Assembly: GCF_028640845.1 (NCBI RefSeq)
Contig: NC_080543.1
Span: 1,186,667 to 1,250,666, forward strand
Reading direction: 5' to 3'
Length of the DNA: 64,000 bases
Source of the DNA: Ahaetulla prasina
Taxonomy: Eukaryota > Chordata > Lepidosauria > Squamata > Colubridae
The notes beneath the pieces are model-generated. The model made no database searches. It saw only the letters and a list, made by a program, of their open reading frames with translations, and had not been told where the DNA came from. Made by a program: the position numbers and the translations under genes. This document shows, one piece after another, positions 10,970 to 20,905 of the stretch (position 1 is its first letter; each line of letters opens with the position of its first letter).

Positions 10970-11125
10970 CCATATATTTTTAAAAGATTTTTAAGAAGAG
11001 ATTTGATAGCCATTTGCTGAAATGGTTTGGGGTCTCTTTCTTGAGTGGGAGGTTGGACTCACGGACCTCCAGGGTCACTTCCAACGCTATTCTTCTGTTT
11101 TGTTATTCTGTTATTCTTTCTGTGA
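10970..11125 (+). mobile_element. CR1 LINE 3' end
   Basis: Sense orientation: TTTTTAAGAAGAGATTTGAT, GGTTGGACTCACGGACCTCC, then TTCTGTTTTGTTATTCTGTT, the terminal ATTCTGTT-type repeats typical of CR1. Confidence 0.85.
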
Positions 11126-11164
11126 TCATGTGTATCCATCCCATCAAGCCCAAAGAAAGTCTGA

Positions 11165-11245
11165 AATGATACAGGATCTCTTGTCACAGGCAGGGGGTTG
11201 GACTAGAAGACCTCCAAGGTCCCTTCCAATCCTATTATTTCATCC
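11165..11245 (+). mobile_element. CR1 LINE 3' end, short
   Basis: Contains GGGGGTTGGACTAGAAGACC and CTCCAAGGTCCCTTCC, the CR1 3' signature. Confidence 0.8.
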
Positions 11246-11299
11246 CTTTTCGTCATGTTGACTTGCCAAGATCAGAAGTCTGCACGTTATGGAATTACT

Positions 11300-11548
11300 T
11301 CAGGGTGAAGAGAAGAATAGAACAGAACAGAACAGAATAATAGAAGAGAAGAGAAGAGAAGAGAATACTAACAGAGTTGGAAAGGACCTTGTAGGTCATC
11401 TAGTCCAACCCCTTGTCCAAGCAGACACCATTTCTGACAGATGGCAGTTCAGTCTCTTCTTGAAAACTTCCATTGATGAAGCTCCCACAACTTCTGAAGG
11501 CAACTTCTGTTCCATGGGTTGATTGTTCTCACTGTCCTGGTTAACTAT
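11300..11548 (-). mobile_element. CR1 LINE 3' end with (AGAAC)n and (AGAAG)n expansion
   Basis: AGAACAGAAC and AGAAGAGAAG repeats at 11316-11366 stand in for the CR1 terminal repeats; antisense CR1 (AGAGTTGGAAAGGACCTTG onward) follows to 11548. Confidence 0.85.
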
Positions 11549-11569
11549 GGTTAACTAGATTAACTATAA

Positions 11570-11655
11570 GGGGTCCCTGGTGATTTCTGAGCTTGGTGAT
11601 TTTCTTGCAGATGTTTCATCACCCAAACTAGGTAACATCACCAATGCTAGTCTAA
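11570..11655. repeat. Half copy of CTCTGAGCT fold-back family
   Basis: Matches the left arm of the palindromic elements at 60691 and 63488: TTTCTGAGCTTGGTGATTTT, CTTGCAGATGTTTCATCACC, then AACTAGGTAACATCA. The mirror arm is missing. Confidence 0.65.
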
Positions 11656-12498
11656 CTATGGTTAACTATGGTTTCCCAGTCAGGTGTGCACCCACTGGAT
11701 TCATCTGACATTGTTTGCTAAAGATCTACACACGATGTATTTTAAGGTGGGGCTCTGTACACCTTCATTAAGCAAGCGGTTTAGTTTATAATCAGAGGCA
11801 AGCAAGAGCCTCAAACTTAAAAGTGACTTACCTCTACCCTGTGTATGCATTGGTTCCTTTTATCCATTTTAATATTGATTTTATGTCTTAATTTTTAATG
11901 TTGGATGCTTTAATGTTCTAATCCTGCAATTGTTTTATTTGTTATTTATGGTATTGCAAGCCAGCCAGAGACATTTAGTGGAGAGCTGGGCAGCAGACAA
12001 CATTCAAAAATAAATAAACTATCTTCATCCACATACTTTTTACTGGGCTTAAAGAGACAGCATTGAGACTTCACACTCATGCACACCTATATACACACGC
12101 CCACTGAACCATTCCAAGCCACAACACAGACACACTGCGAGACTGCTAAGGTCTGGGTGACTGGATCAGCGATGGGCCTCTCAACAACCTCCAAAGAAAC
12201 ACAACACCTGACGCAGAATCTGCTGGGGTATAACGCTCAGGTGCCACCAAGTAGAAAAGGGACCGAATGGACATCCTGTACTGGCCGGGCAAGGCCTCTC
12301 CGGGGAGATCTGGCTGCACATAATGCCCAGGTGTACAACGTCTCCACTGGAGCCTCACGGCTTCTTGTAGTAAAATTGCCCCCGCCCTCTAAACCTCTTG
12401 CCCCCCGCCCATCCCGTTCCCCCCCTCCAAGTGAGGTTAGCTCCTACTTTCCGCAAGAGCTAGAAGCCCTTGTGGCCCCAACGGAGGCCTTTCATGGT
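11656..12498. other. Intergenic, no gene recognised
   Basis: Contains an old AT-rich retroposon-like tail (about 11870-12020) ending in AATAAATAAA. A 143-codon frame at 12079-12510 is Pro/Thr/Ser-rich with no recognisable family. Confidence 0.4.
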
Positions 12499-12516
12499 GG
12501 GGGTGGCTGATAGATT

Positions 12517-12573
12517 TTTTAAAAAATAATTTTTATTACATTTTTTCCCTTTATATAACTCTAGTACATATCA
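12517..12573 (-). mobile_element. 57-bp L1-mediated micro-insertion with 18-bp target duplication
   Basis: The 18-base string GGGGGTGGCTGATAGATT occurs at 12499-12516 and again, identically, at 12574-12591. The 57 bases between begin TTTTTAAAAAATAATTTTTA, the antisense of an A-tailed 3' end like that of the L1 at 8478. It fits a severely 5'-truncated L1 insertion on the minus strand. Confidence 0.8.
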
Positions 12574-12639
12574 GGGGGTGGCTGATAGATTAAGAACAGA
12601 ACCCATCTACCCTCTTCTCATTGTACTCCCCTCCCTCCC

Positions 12640-12786
12640 CATCTATTTAGCTAGCTTGATATTCTTAACAGCATTGTATTTATATTATTAGGTTTTGTGC
12701 CATTTTATCTTTTATCTAGTTAAGCTGCCCAGAGTTACTGTGTGGTAAGGTGGCTAGCTAATAAATTTTACAAATAAATAAATGAA
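12640..12786 (+). mobile_element. LINE/SINE 3' end, family not identified
   Basis: AAGCTGCCCAGAGTTACTG, then GGTGGCTAGCTAATAAAT, then AAATAAATAAAT: a typical retroposon 3' hairpin-and-tail layout. A related end is at 29740-29805. Confidence 0.5.
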
Positions 12787-13500
12787 ATGGCGGGTGGGGG
12801 TGGAAGAATTGCTTTATGGTTTGGTGCCTCTGGGACGGATTCTCTCTTTAGAGTAACCCTTTTCTTTACTTCGCTGCTGTTGTTGCAAAAGGCAGGGACC
12901 ACAAACAGAGAAACAAACCAGGATGGCAGCCTGGATGCTTTTTTGCACAGAGCGTTACTCTCAGGCCTGGTATTCAGTTCCCGTGTCTGCTCTGGGTAAA
13001 GGGAGAGGAAGCACTTTTCTTTATCACAAGAGAAGCAGCTCAGCCTGGAAGTAGCTCAGAAAAGAGACCTCCCTGATTCCCGGAGCAATGAGGGTGGGAG
13101 GAGGAGAGCAGCAGTTCAGTTACTGCAGTGCATCTCAATAGAAGTCGTTTTAGCCTTGCTGGGGGAGGGGGGGGGTTTCCCTGGCCTGGTCAGCCTCAGG
13201 GGGTGGGAGAGGAAAGGGGGCGTCCCAATCCCTTCATTGGCTTGGCTGCTGCCAGCTGAAGTTGAGCAACTAGGAGGGTTTGGGTTGAAGGAAGACAGGA
13301 AACACAATTTTCCTACAGGAATGGGACAACTTGCCACAGGACAATTCAACAATTCAATTTAATTATTTAAAATGATTAAAAATATATTTTAATTTTTGTC
13401 GTTCACATGTCATTCTGCCCCTTCTTTGGCAACCTTTCTTGAATGATTCTATTCCGCCACTTCTTCAATATTAGTGTAAGTCTTGTCCGGCAGCAAGTTG
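12787..13500. other. Intergenic, no gene recognised
   Basis: GC-rich to 13350, then AT-rich; no protein motif in any frame. Confidence 0.4.
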
Positions 13501-13508
13501 TCCTAGAC

Positions 13509-13686
13509 CAGGGCTTCCCAACCGGGGGTGTGAGATGATATTCCAGGGGTGCGAAAACTTGGATTTAGAAGTTTCAAAAGTATAGTGTATACGTATGTGC
13601 ATATAATTATTTATTTTGCAAGGGATGCGAGAATCTATCAGAAGCGTTCTAGGGGTGTGGGATATAGAAAAGGTTGGGAACCCCTG
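13509..13686. mobile_element. 178-bp hAT-type MITE
   Basis: The ends are inverted repeats: CAGGGCTTCCCAACC at 13509 and the reverse complement of CAGGGGTTCCCAACC ending at 13686. Flanking 8-mers TCCTAGAC (13501-13508) and TCCTAGAG (13687-13694) match at 7 of 8 positions, the hAT target size. No coding content. Confidence 0.8.
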
Positions 13687-14059
13687 TCCTAGAGCGTTTC
13701 CTACTGGTTTCCCACTTGAGCAATAGGTGAGCTGAGCTGGCTTCAGCAACGGCCTGGGGTGAGATGAAGGCTGGTCCTTCAAGAGCAGCTGGCAAGGGGA
13801 GTCCATGTGCTCATTTTAACCCTTGAGACCATGATTGTCTCGGATCATCTGAACCTAGGATCCACATGGGAAGAGGGCCAAAGCCAATAGGAATAGAGGA
13901 GTGCTGCCTTTTCCCCACCCATCCAGCAGTGGGTCTCCACTGCCTTTCTCTACTGATGGAGTCCAACTTGGGGCATCCCTTGACGGTGTAATTTTGCCCT
14001 GTATTAGGTGCATCATGCACAGATCTTCACCCATTGCGAAGAAGCAACAGATGGAAACT

Positions 14060-14215
14060 AAGCAAGGAGAGGGGCAACTAGAACTGGAGGCTTTTAAGAA
14101 GAGATTAGGCAGCCAGTTTTCTGGAAGAGTTTGGGGTCTCCTGCTTGGACAGGGGGTTGAACTAGAAGACCCCCAAAGTTACTCCCCGCTCTGTTATTCT
14201 TTTCTATTCTTGCTT
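14060..14215 (+). mobile_element. CR1 LINE 3' end
   Basis: GGAGGCTTTTAAGAAGAGAT, GGGGGTTGAACTAGAAGACC and a terminal CTCTGTTATTCTTTTCTATT. Confidence 0.85.
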
Positions 14216-14469
14216 TTCCCTTCAGGATTTCCATCCATGGATGCCTTCCTAAAGTCTCTCTCAGAAGGGAAGACCTTTTGGTTGAGGAAGCCTTCTGGGG
14301 GTGGGGTTGAATGAGCCTTCCCCCAAAAACTGCCCTCTTCCAAAGACCAGCCCACTTCTGGCTTTCTAGAGCCAGGGCACCATCAGGGGGTGGAGCGACC
14401 CCTCTGTGAGCTCTCCCCTGGGGGGCTCGGTGGAGCCGGGCCATCTCCAAAGAATGACTGCCCACCAGA

Positions 14470-14532
14470 GGCCTTGGAGGGTTGGACTAGAAGACCTCCA
14501 AGATCCTTCCAGCTCTATTATTCTGTGTTCTA
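14470..14532 (+). mobile_element. CR1 LINE 3' end, short
   Basis: GGGTTGGACTAGAAGACC followed by CCAGCTCTATTATTCTGTG. Confidence 0.8.
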
Positions 14533-15265
14533 TGCTTTATTGGATGTAAGCCTGCCAGTGTTGGTTTTAAGATGGGCAGCTATACCATTGCTATAGACCT
14601 CTGGTTTATAGCAATAGTATAGCTATTGTAATATAACTTCAACTTTCAGAATTCCCCAGCCAACTAGATCCCCTTTAAGTCTACAAGTCTTAAAAGTTGG
14701 CCCAGTTTGGAGATCCCGGCTATACGCAGTCAGGCTGGCAGGCAGACAAGGAAGTAGGCCTGTGGGGGAACATGTGGAGACCCTTCCCCCCAAAGGCCTC
14801 CCCAGCCCTTTCCTCCATGTGCTTATGGGTCTTGTGTGGGTTGCAGAGGTCCAAATAAGCTGCATCTGCCCCACTCAGCATTGCATGGATGGGAAGAGAG
14901 GCTTAGAACAGGCTATGCAGCTGCTGCTCAATTGCTCCTCCATTGTGCCCGACCAATGCCGGGGGGGGGGGATTCTTTACCTTGGTGGCCCCCAACCAGC
15001 TAAAGCCCAGTTTTTTCCTTTGGCCAGCTTTTCCTGCCACAAAAACTGGTCCCATTTTGTTCAGGTTATACTAATGGACAGATGGAGGGATGAATGGGTC
15101 ATAAGCCTCTTTACATTGTTTACTTCCAAATATTCAGAAATGAGAATTGGAAAGCAGACAAGCGGCCCTTGTTCGAGAAATTGGATTGTATGGAGGCCAG
15201 GTGAGATGATGACATCACCCCCGGGACCTCCACTCTGGAAGGCCTGAAGGGTGGGATTGGGGTAG
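14533..15265. other. Intergenic, no gene recognised
   Basis: 14635-14725 carries a piece of a dispersed repeat (CAGAATTCCCCAGCCA, TCTTAAAAGTTG) also seen at 48650 and 53423. Otherwise nothing. Confidence 0.4.
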
Positions 15266-15269
15266 AACA

Positions 15270-15369
15270 CCAGATTGGAAGGGACCTTGGAGGTCTTCTA
15301 GTTCAACTATCTGCTTAGGCAGGAAATCTGATACTATTTCAGATAAATGGTTATTCAATCTCTTCTTAC
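15270..15369 (-). mobile_element. CR1 LINE 3' end, left piece, interrupted by a LINE
   Basis: Antisense CR1 (AAGGGACCTTGGAGGTCTTC) breaks off at TATTCAATCTCTTCTTA and resumes at 16660 with CCAGTGATGGAGCACGCACC. The intervening 1.29 kb is the LINE listed next. Confidence 0.85.
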
Positions 15370-16657
15370 GTAAAGACCTATGCAAGGGTCCTCTTTGTAG
15401 ACTTTAGTTCAGCATTCAATACCATCATTCCAGGCACTCTTCTAATTAAGCTAAACCAGCTACAGGTACCGGAACAGACTTGTAAGTGGATCATAAGCTT
15501 CCTAACAAACAGGAAGCAGCAGGTGAAGCTAAGCAGAATCATATCAGATACCTGCACAATTAGTACAGGGCCCCCCCAAGGCTGTGTGCTCTCCCCACTT
15601 CTCTCCTCTCTGTATACGATTGACTGCATCACTAATGATCCATCTGTTAAACTACTGAAGTTCGCAGATGACACAACAGTGATCGGTCTCATTCGAGAAA
15701 ATGATGAATCCACATACAGATGGAAGGTTGAACAACTAGCCTTGTGGTGCAACTGGAACAATCTGGAACTGAACACACCCAAAACCATAGAAATGGTGGT
15801 AGACTTAGGAGAAACCCTCCCAAACTTCCACCTCTTACAATACTAGACAACACAGTATCAACAGTAGAGACTTTCACATTTCTAAGTTCTACCATATCGC
15901 AAGATCTAAAATGGATAGCTCACATCAAAAACGTCATCAAAAAAGCACAACAAAAAATTTTCTTTCTGCGCCAACTCAGAAAGCTCAAACTGCCCAAGGA
16001 GCTGCTGATAAGGTTCTACAGGGAAATTATTGAGTTTGTCATCTGCACCTCTATAACTGTCTGGTTTGATTCTGCAAGCCAACAACACAGACACAGACTT
16101 CAGAGGATAATTAGAACTGCAGAAAAAACAATGGCTACCAACTTGCCTTCCATTGAGGACCTGTATACTGCACGAATCAAGAAGAGGGCCGTGAAAATAT
16201 TTGCAGATCCCTCGCATCCTGGACATAAACTGTTTCAACTCCTACCCTCAAAACGACGCTATAGAGCACTGAACACCAGAACAACTAGACACAAGAACAG
16301 TTTTTTCCCGAAGGCCATCACTCTGCTAAACAAATAATTCCCTCAACACTGTCAGACTAGTTACTATTAATCTTCTCATCGTTCCCATCCCCCATCTCCT
16401 TCCACTTATGACTGTATGACTGTAACTTTGTTGCTGGTATCCTTACGATTTATATTGATATTGATTGTTTCATGCTTTTTTGTACCCATTGACTATCAAT
16501 AAGTGTACCTTATGATTCTTGATGAAGGTATCTTTTCTTTTATGTACACTGAGAGTATATGTACCAAGACAAATTCCTTGTGTGTCCAATCACACTTGGC
16601 CAATAAAGAATTCAATTCAATTCAATTCAATTCAATTCAATTCTATTCTATTCTATT
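15370..16657 (+). mobile_element. L2/CR1-group LINE, 3' half with reverse transcriptase, (AATTC)n tail
   Basis: Degenerate reverse transcriptase reading [27 protein letters not shown] and FADDTTVIGLI, then, after a frameshift near 15800-15840, the C-terminal part to LLNK and a stop at 16337. The 3' UTR ends ACACTTGGCCAATAAAGAATTC and then expands into AATTC and ATTCT units (16610-16657). 5'-truncated and inserted into a CR1. Related copies are at 36307, 38886, 44578, 52215, 54345 and 62090. I take it for the snake CR1/L3-type family noted for seeding AATAG microsatellites; the family name is from memory. Confidence 0.85.
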
Positions 16658-16659
16658 CC

Positions 16660-16721
16660 CGCCAGTGATGGAGCACGCACCACTTCTGGAGGCAAGTTGT
16701 TCCACTAGTTAATCATTCTAA
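16660..16721 (-). mobile_element. CR1 LINE 3' end, right piece after nested LINE
   Basis: Continues the CR1 sequence broken at 15369 (GGAGGCAAGTTGTTCCACTA). Confidence 0.75.
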
Positions 16722-16756
16722 TCACACACACACACACACGCACACACACACACACC
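16722..16756. repeat. (CA)n microsatellite
   Basis: About 17 CA units with one CG interruption. Confidence 0.95.
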
Positions 16757-17599
16757 CATGTGTTCTTCCTGGGAGCTGTGAGGTACCTCAGTCCTTAACT
16801 ATGCTAGACAGGGGAGACTCCCTTCTAACGATGTGAGTGGGGTTTAACTGCAGGAAGGCAGAGCTGAACAGAGGCCAACTGTAAAGAGCAAGTTTATTTG
16901 GAGGTGAACATAAAACATTTCTGTGTGGCCTTCACTTTGTTAAGGAGAGCCTCAGTTTAGGAAGTTCTGGAATTCCTGCAGCCTTCAAGGTATTATGCAG
17001 TCTAGGAGGAAAATGTCCTTAGAAAAGAGGCAGAGGGTCACTCTTCCAAGCTGCTCCCTGCCAGTCCCTCATGAAGGTCCCTTTTTGACCAACATCTTTT
17101 CTTGACCAGCATATCTCAATCCTTCATGATGCATGGATCTCAAGCAAGAGACAGAAGGTTCAGCAGAGGGCAGTGGACCTCTCAGATTTGATACCTTCTG
17201 AAGAACTTCTTCTTCATCTCCATCTCCATCATCATCCATGAGAAGCTCGTTTTATAGAGAGGTTGGAGAATTATCCGTTGCTCCCTTGGGGAGATTCTTC
17301 TAACGTGATGAGGCCTCCTCTGATAATGTGGAGAGGGATATACCGGCATCCTAGAAGAACCTGTGGAGTCCATGGGTCAGCAAAGGTGCAGAAGAAGGGT
17401 TTGTAATGTCCATCCTGGGGTCAGGGTGGCAGGGGAATTTCAGCCTCAGCAGGCAGGTCAAAGATTAGGATGCTGGCCATCGCAACAGGAAGGCAGTTGA
17501 CTTGGGACCCCATGGACTTCAGATGCGGCCTGTCTCCCTTTGCCACCTCCTGGGATGAAGAAAGCAACTTCCAGCTTGATTTTCTACACCCATCCGGCT
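16757..17599. other. 3' flank of OR gene; no gene recognised
   Basis: Unique-looking sequence downstream of the minus-strand OR. No repeat or protein motif identified. Confidence 0.4.
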
Positions 17600-18562
17600 T
17601 CAGTGAGGCTCCCTGTTCCTGCTGAGCCTCATGTACTTCAAGGCCCGTTTCCGGATGTCTTTAGTCCTAGCCCCATAGACAATGGGGTTGAGCACGGGTG
17701 GAACCAGGAGATAGATGTTGCTTGTGATGGCCTGGAGCAGAGGAGACACGTCTTTCCTGTACCGGTGGATGACAGAGAGGCTAATCAAGGGCACGTAGAA
17801 AGCCAGGACCATGCAGAGGTGGGCCAGGCAGGTGCCAGAGGCCCGGAGGCGCTGCTCCCAGGAGCTCAGCCCCAGGACGGCCTTCAGGATCAACAGGTAG
17901 GAGACAAGGATGAGCAGGAAGTCCAGGCCCATCACCAGGCTGATGGCGATTAGACCGTAGATGATGTTCATGTTCAGGTTGTGTTTGTCACACGCCAGGT
18001 TCATCATATCCTGGTGGAGGCAGTAGGAATGCCGGAGGCCCCTGGGGCCGCAGAAGGACAGGCGGTTGAGGAGCAAGGGCAGAGGAAGGAAGAAGGCCAC
18101 TCCTCTCACCAAAGCCACAATGCCCACTTTGGCCGTCACAGAGTTGGTGAGGATGGTGGCGTACTGGAGCGGGCGGCAGATGGCCACATAGCGATCCACG
18201 GCCATGGCCAAGAGGATAGTGGACTCCATGCCCGAGAGGGAGTGGATGAAGAACATCTGGAGAAGGCAGGTCCTGTAGGCGATCTCCTTGGCATCCAACC
18301 AAAAGAGAGAAAGGACCCTGGGCATCGTGCAGGAGGCCAGGGCCAAGTCGACCCCTGCCAGCATGCCCAGGAAGAAGTACATGGGTGTGTGGAGGGCCGG
18401 CTCGGCTTTAATGACCAGAACCACGATGGAGTTGCCCACCAGGGCCACCACGTACATGGCACACAGGGGGAATGCCAGCCAGAAGTGGGCAGCTTCCAGG
18501 CCAGGCAAGCCCCTCAAGATGAAGGAGGAGGGGCTGCCCAGGCTTTGGTTCCTGAAGGGCAT
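17600..18562 (-). CDS. Class I olfactory receptor, OR51-type (OR51E-like motifs)
   Basis: Intact 320-residue odorant receptor, seven-transmembrane, single coding exon. Start chosen at 18562 (MPFRNQS, with an N-glycosylation site at N5) because a splice-acceptor-like TTCTTTCCTTTCCGCAG ends at 18598, 35 bases upstream; the open frame beyond it would be intron. Motifs: GLPGLE (18-23), GN (43-44), PMYFFLGMLAGVD (60-72), C99, AMAVDRYVAIC (119-129), YCLHQDMMNLAC (180-191), NPIVYG (292-297). YCLHQ in loop 2 marks OR51 rather than OR52. By memory, the stretches IVALVRG, LSGMEST and VLAFYVPLISLSV recall mammalian OR51E1/OR51E2, a receptor pair known for expression outside the nose; orthology needs a tree. 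Basic C-terminus, no damage seen. Confidence 0.93.
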   Translation of the reverse strand: MPFRNQSLGSPSSFILRGLPGLEAAHFWLAFPLCAMYVVALVGNSIVVLVIKAEPALHTPMYFFLGMLAGVDLALASCTMPRVLSLFWLDAKEIAYRTCLLQMFFIHSLSGMESTILLAMAVDRYVAICRPLQYATILTNSVTAKVGIVALVRGVAFFLPLPLLLNRLSFCGPRGLRHSYCLHQDMMNLACDKHNLNMNIIYGLIAISLVMGLDFLLILVSYLLILKAVLGLSSWEQRLRASGTCLAHLCMVLAFYVPLISLSVIHRYRKDVSPLLQAITSNIYLLVPPVLNPIVYGARTKDIRKRALKYMRLSRNREPH

Positions 18563-18600
18563 TGCCGGGGTGGCATCTGGAGGCCCGGTGCTCAAGTCTG
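18563..18600 (-). promoter_or_regulatory. Putative 5' UTR start and splice acceptor of the OR gene
   Basis: On the minus strand a pyrimidine tract followed by CAG at 18600-18598 precedes ACTTGAGC. OR genes usually have a non-coding upstream exon spliced to the coding exon here; that exon was not located. Confidence 0.5.
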
Positions 18601-18837
18601 CGGAAAGGAAAGAAGGCAGAGTTGGTAACCTCAAGGAGACAGGGTGCTTCTTCTCACTCCCCCCAAAAGAGAGTGCCCATCCCTGCAGAGGACCCCAGTG
18701 GAGGGGCCCAGGCCCCGTGGCTCTTGGGCTGAGGGACATCAGCAGCAAGGGGGCCAGGAAGAGGGAGGCAAGGCCCTGCCCGGGGCCAAGAGAGACGCCT
18801 GGGTAATCTATTGATCAGCTAAGCCGTGGTTTGAATT

Positions 18838-19078
18838 GCTAAGCCACCATTGCTTCCCCATGGACTTCCCTTCTCAGAAGGTCACAAAGGGGGATCACGT
18901 GAGCCTTGGACATTGCGACCGTCATAGATGTGAGTCGATTGCCAAGCCTCTGAATTTTGATCTTGTGACCGTGGGGATGCTGCAATGGTCATAAGCGTGA
19001 AAAATGATCGCACTTTTTTCACTGCCGTTGGAACAGTCCTTAAATGAACTGTTGTAAGTGGAGGACTACCTGTATTCT
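18838..19078. mobile_element. Non-autonomous DNA transposon, ACTACCTGTA family, right part
   Basis: Shares CTTGTCAGAAGGT-like, GACCGTCATA, ATTTTGATCTTGTGACC and AAATGAACTGTTGTAAGT with the copies at 30090 and 42130, and ends GGAGGACTACCTGTA, the inverted counterpart of the TACAGGCAGTCCTC at 42132. The left end is missing. Confidence 0.7.
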
Positions 19079-19489
19079 AAGTGTTGTGGTGGTGGTGGAG
19101 GGGCTGGATGGAGGGTTAAAGAGACCCCCGTTTGGTTTCTCCCTCAGCCACGGAAACTCTCGGGGTCATCCTCTCGCAGCACAACCTTCCCCGCAGGGTT
19201 GTCGTTGCAAGAAAAAGTGGGGAAGGAAGGAAGAACTGGGTGCCCTGCCTGGAACTCTCTGAGGAACGGAGGGATTTAGGAATTCTCAGTATGCCGATGA
19301 GGTGGGTGTGGGAAGAGCCACATCAGCCCCTCCCCCACCGACACGGAGAGTTGTGCGGTTCCAGCCTCAGTTTGCCTTCCGTTGTCAAACAGCGGCAGGG
19401 AAGGGAGTTGCAAGCAAGCAGCGATGGAGGCAAACGTGCAGCAAAAGGAAATGCAGCTGCAGAATGATGGCAGCCTTCCAATAACTGAG

Positions 19490-19775
19490 GGACTGACCCC
19501 AAAAAGAAGGGGGGGGGGCCACCTATTCTTCAAAGCCCCTGAAGGCAGGAGAAGAAGCAACGGATGGCAACTCATCAAGGAGAGAAGCAACCTGGAACTA
19601 AGGAGGGATTTCCTGACAGGGAGGACGATTAACCGGTAAAATGACTTGTCTGCAGAGTTGTGGGAGCTCCATCACGGGAGGTTTTCAAGAAGAGCCTGGT
19701 CTAGGGTCTCCTGCCTGAGTAGGGGGTTGAACTAGATGGCCTCTAAGGTTCCTTCCTACTCTGTGATTTCATTAA
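19490..19775 (+). mobile_element. CR1 LINE 3' end
   Basis: Long sense copy: AAAGCCCCTGAAGGCAGGAG, GAAGCAACCTGGAACTAAGG, GGTTGAACTAGATGGCCTCT, closing near CTCTGTGATTTC. Confidence 0.85.
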
Positions 19776-20335
19776 ATGCAGAATCACATGAAATTTAAAA
19801 AGCAGCTTTGTGATCACACCTTACACCGTCCCCGAAACAAAGTCCCACAGCCGGGGCTGAAGGGGCTTCGGAGGAGCCAAGGGGGCCCTTCTTAGCCTCC
19901 AGCCCTGTGCTGGGCTAACAGGCCTCAGTGGGGCTTCCGCATTTCTTAAGAACAGGCAACAAAGGCCCATGTTAGTGACCAAAGTTTTTGGGGCTGCCCA
20001 AGTCAGCCAGCGAGTCCCAGACAGCCCCCCCCAGCTCCACCTCCATTCCAGACGGGGTCCAAGGTTACAGTGACCTTCCCGAAGTCTGTGCCCCCCCCCC
20101 CCGGGACAACCCTTCCAGGGATTCCAGTGCAGGATCTGGTTGATGATCTCAGGAGATGGAGCCAAAGACATCTGGAGGCACCTGAATTTGGGGAGGCCAC
20201 TCATTTTAAAACTGTTTTAAAAGCAGGGATGAAGGCCACAGCTGGTCCTTCCTGCACAACTTTGAATTAAAGCAACAAAGATGATTAAGGGACTAATCAT
20301 ATAAAGAATGGTTGCTGGAATCGGGTATGTCTAGT
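19776..20335. other. Intergenic, no gene recognised
   Basis: Open frames here are C-rich shadows. No repeat identified. Confidence 0.4.
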
Positions 20336-20339
20336 TTAA

Positions 20340-20492
20340 TGAAAAGGATTAGGGGTGACATTATAATATTTCTTTTTAACTTCTTTTTAATGTTTATATA
20401 TTGAATTTTTACTTGGCTGTACACCGCCCTGAGTCCTCCGGGAGAAGGGCGATATAAAAATCGAAATAAATAAATAAATAAATAAATAGCAG
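20340..20492 (+). mobile_element. LINE 3' end with UUCG-type terminal hairpin and (AAAT)n tail
   Basis: ACTTGGCTGTACACCGCCCT, GAGTCCTCCGGGAGAAGGGC, then AAATCGAAATAAATAAAT. The inverted pair CGCCCT/AGGGCG around TCCTCCGGGA forms a hairpin. Same family at 30640, 38141, 40525, 45170 and 53525. Confidence 0.8.
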
Positions 20493-20815
20493 TATTTGAG
20501 GGCCTCTCCCAAAAAGAGGGGGGTCCACCTAATTCTCCAAAGCCCCTGAAGGCTGGACAAGAAGCAGTGGATGGCGACTAACCCAGGAGAGAAGCAACCT
20601 CTGAGAACTAAGGAGAAATTTCCTACCAGTGAGGACAATTAACCAGAAGAACGGAAGTTGCCTTCCAGAAGTTGTGGGTGCACCATCACTGGAGGCTTTC
20701 AAGAAGAGATTGGCCAGCCATTTGTTGAAATGGTGCAGGGTCTCCTGCCTGAGCAGGGGGTTGGATTAGAAGGCCTCCAAGGTCCCTTCCAACTCTTGTT
20801 ATTCTGTAAAATCAA
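20493..20815 (+). mobile_element. CR1 LINE 3' end
   Basis: TTTGAGGGCCTCTCCCAAAA to CTTCCAACTCTTGTTATTCT; nearly the full 3' UTR. Confidence 0.85.
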
Positions 20816-20817
20816 TC

Positions 20818-20819
<2 letters not shown>

Positions 20820-20905
<86 letters not shown>
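20820..20905. repeat. Compound (TC)n(AC)n microsatellite
   Basis: About 19 TC units pass directly into about 22 AC units, immediately after the terminal repeats of the CR1 copy. Confidence 0.95.

Noticed and set aside
12079..12510. 143-codon frame
   Set aside because: Thr/Pro/Ser-rich with no motif, in a repeat-rich region; no promoter or splice context.
15523..16337. Functional reverse transcriptase gene
   Set aside because: Frameshift near 15800-15840 and 5' truncation; a dead LINE copy.
17981..18628. 215-codon plus-strand frame antisense to the OR at 17600
   Set aside because: Shadow of the minus-strand receptor; His/Glu/Gly-rich with no domain. The same holds for the antisense frames at 5651-6133, 6134-6637 and 43473-43883.
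18563..18748. N-terminal extension of the OR frame at 17600
   Set aside because: A splice acceptor just upstream of the ATG at 18562 and the glycosylation site at the family's usual N-terminus favour the short form. Likewise 5492-5695 for the first OR.
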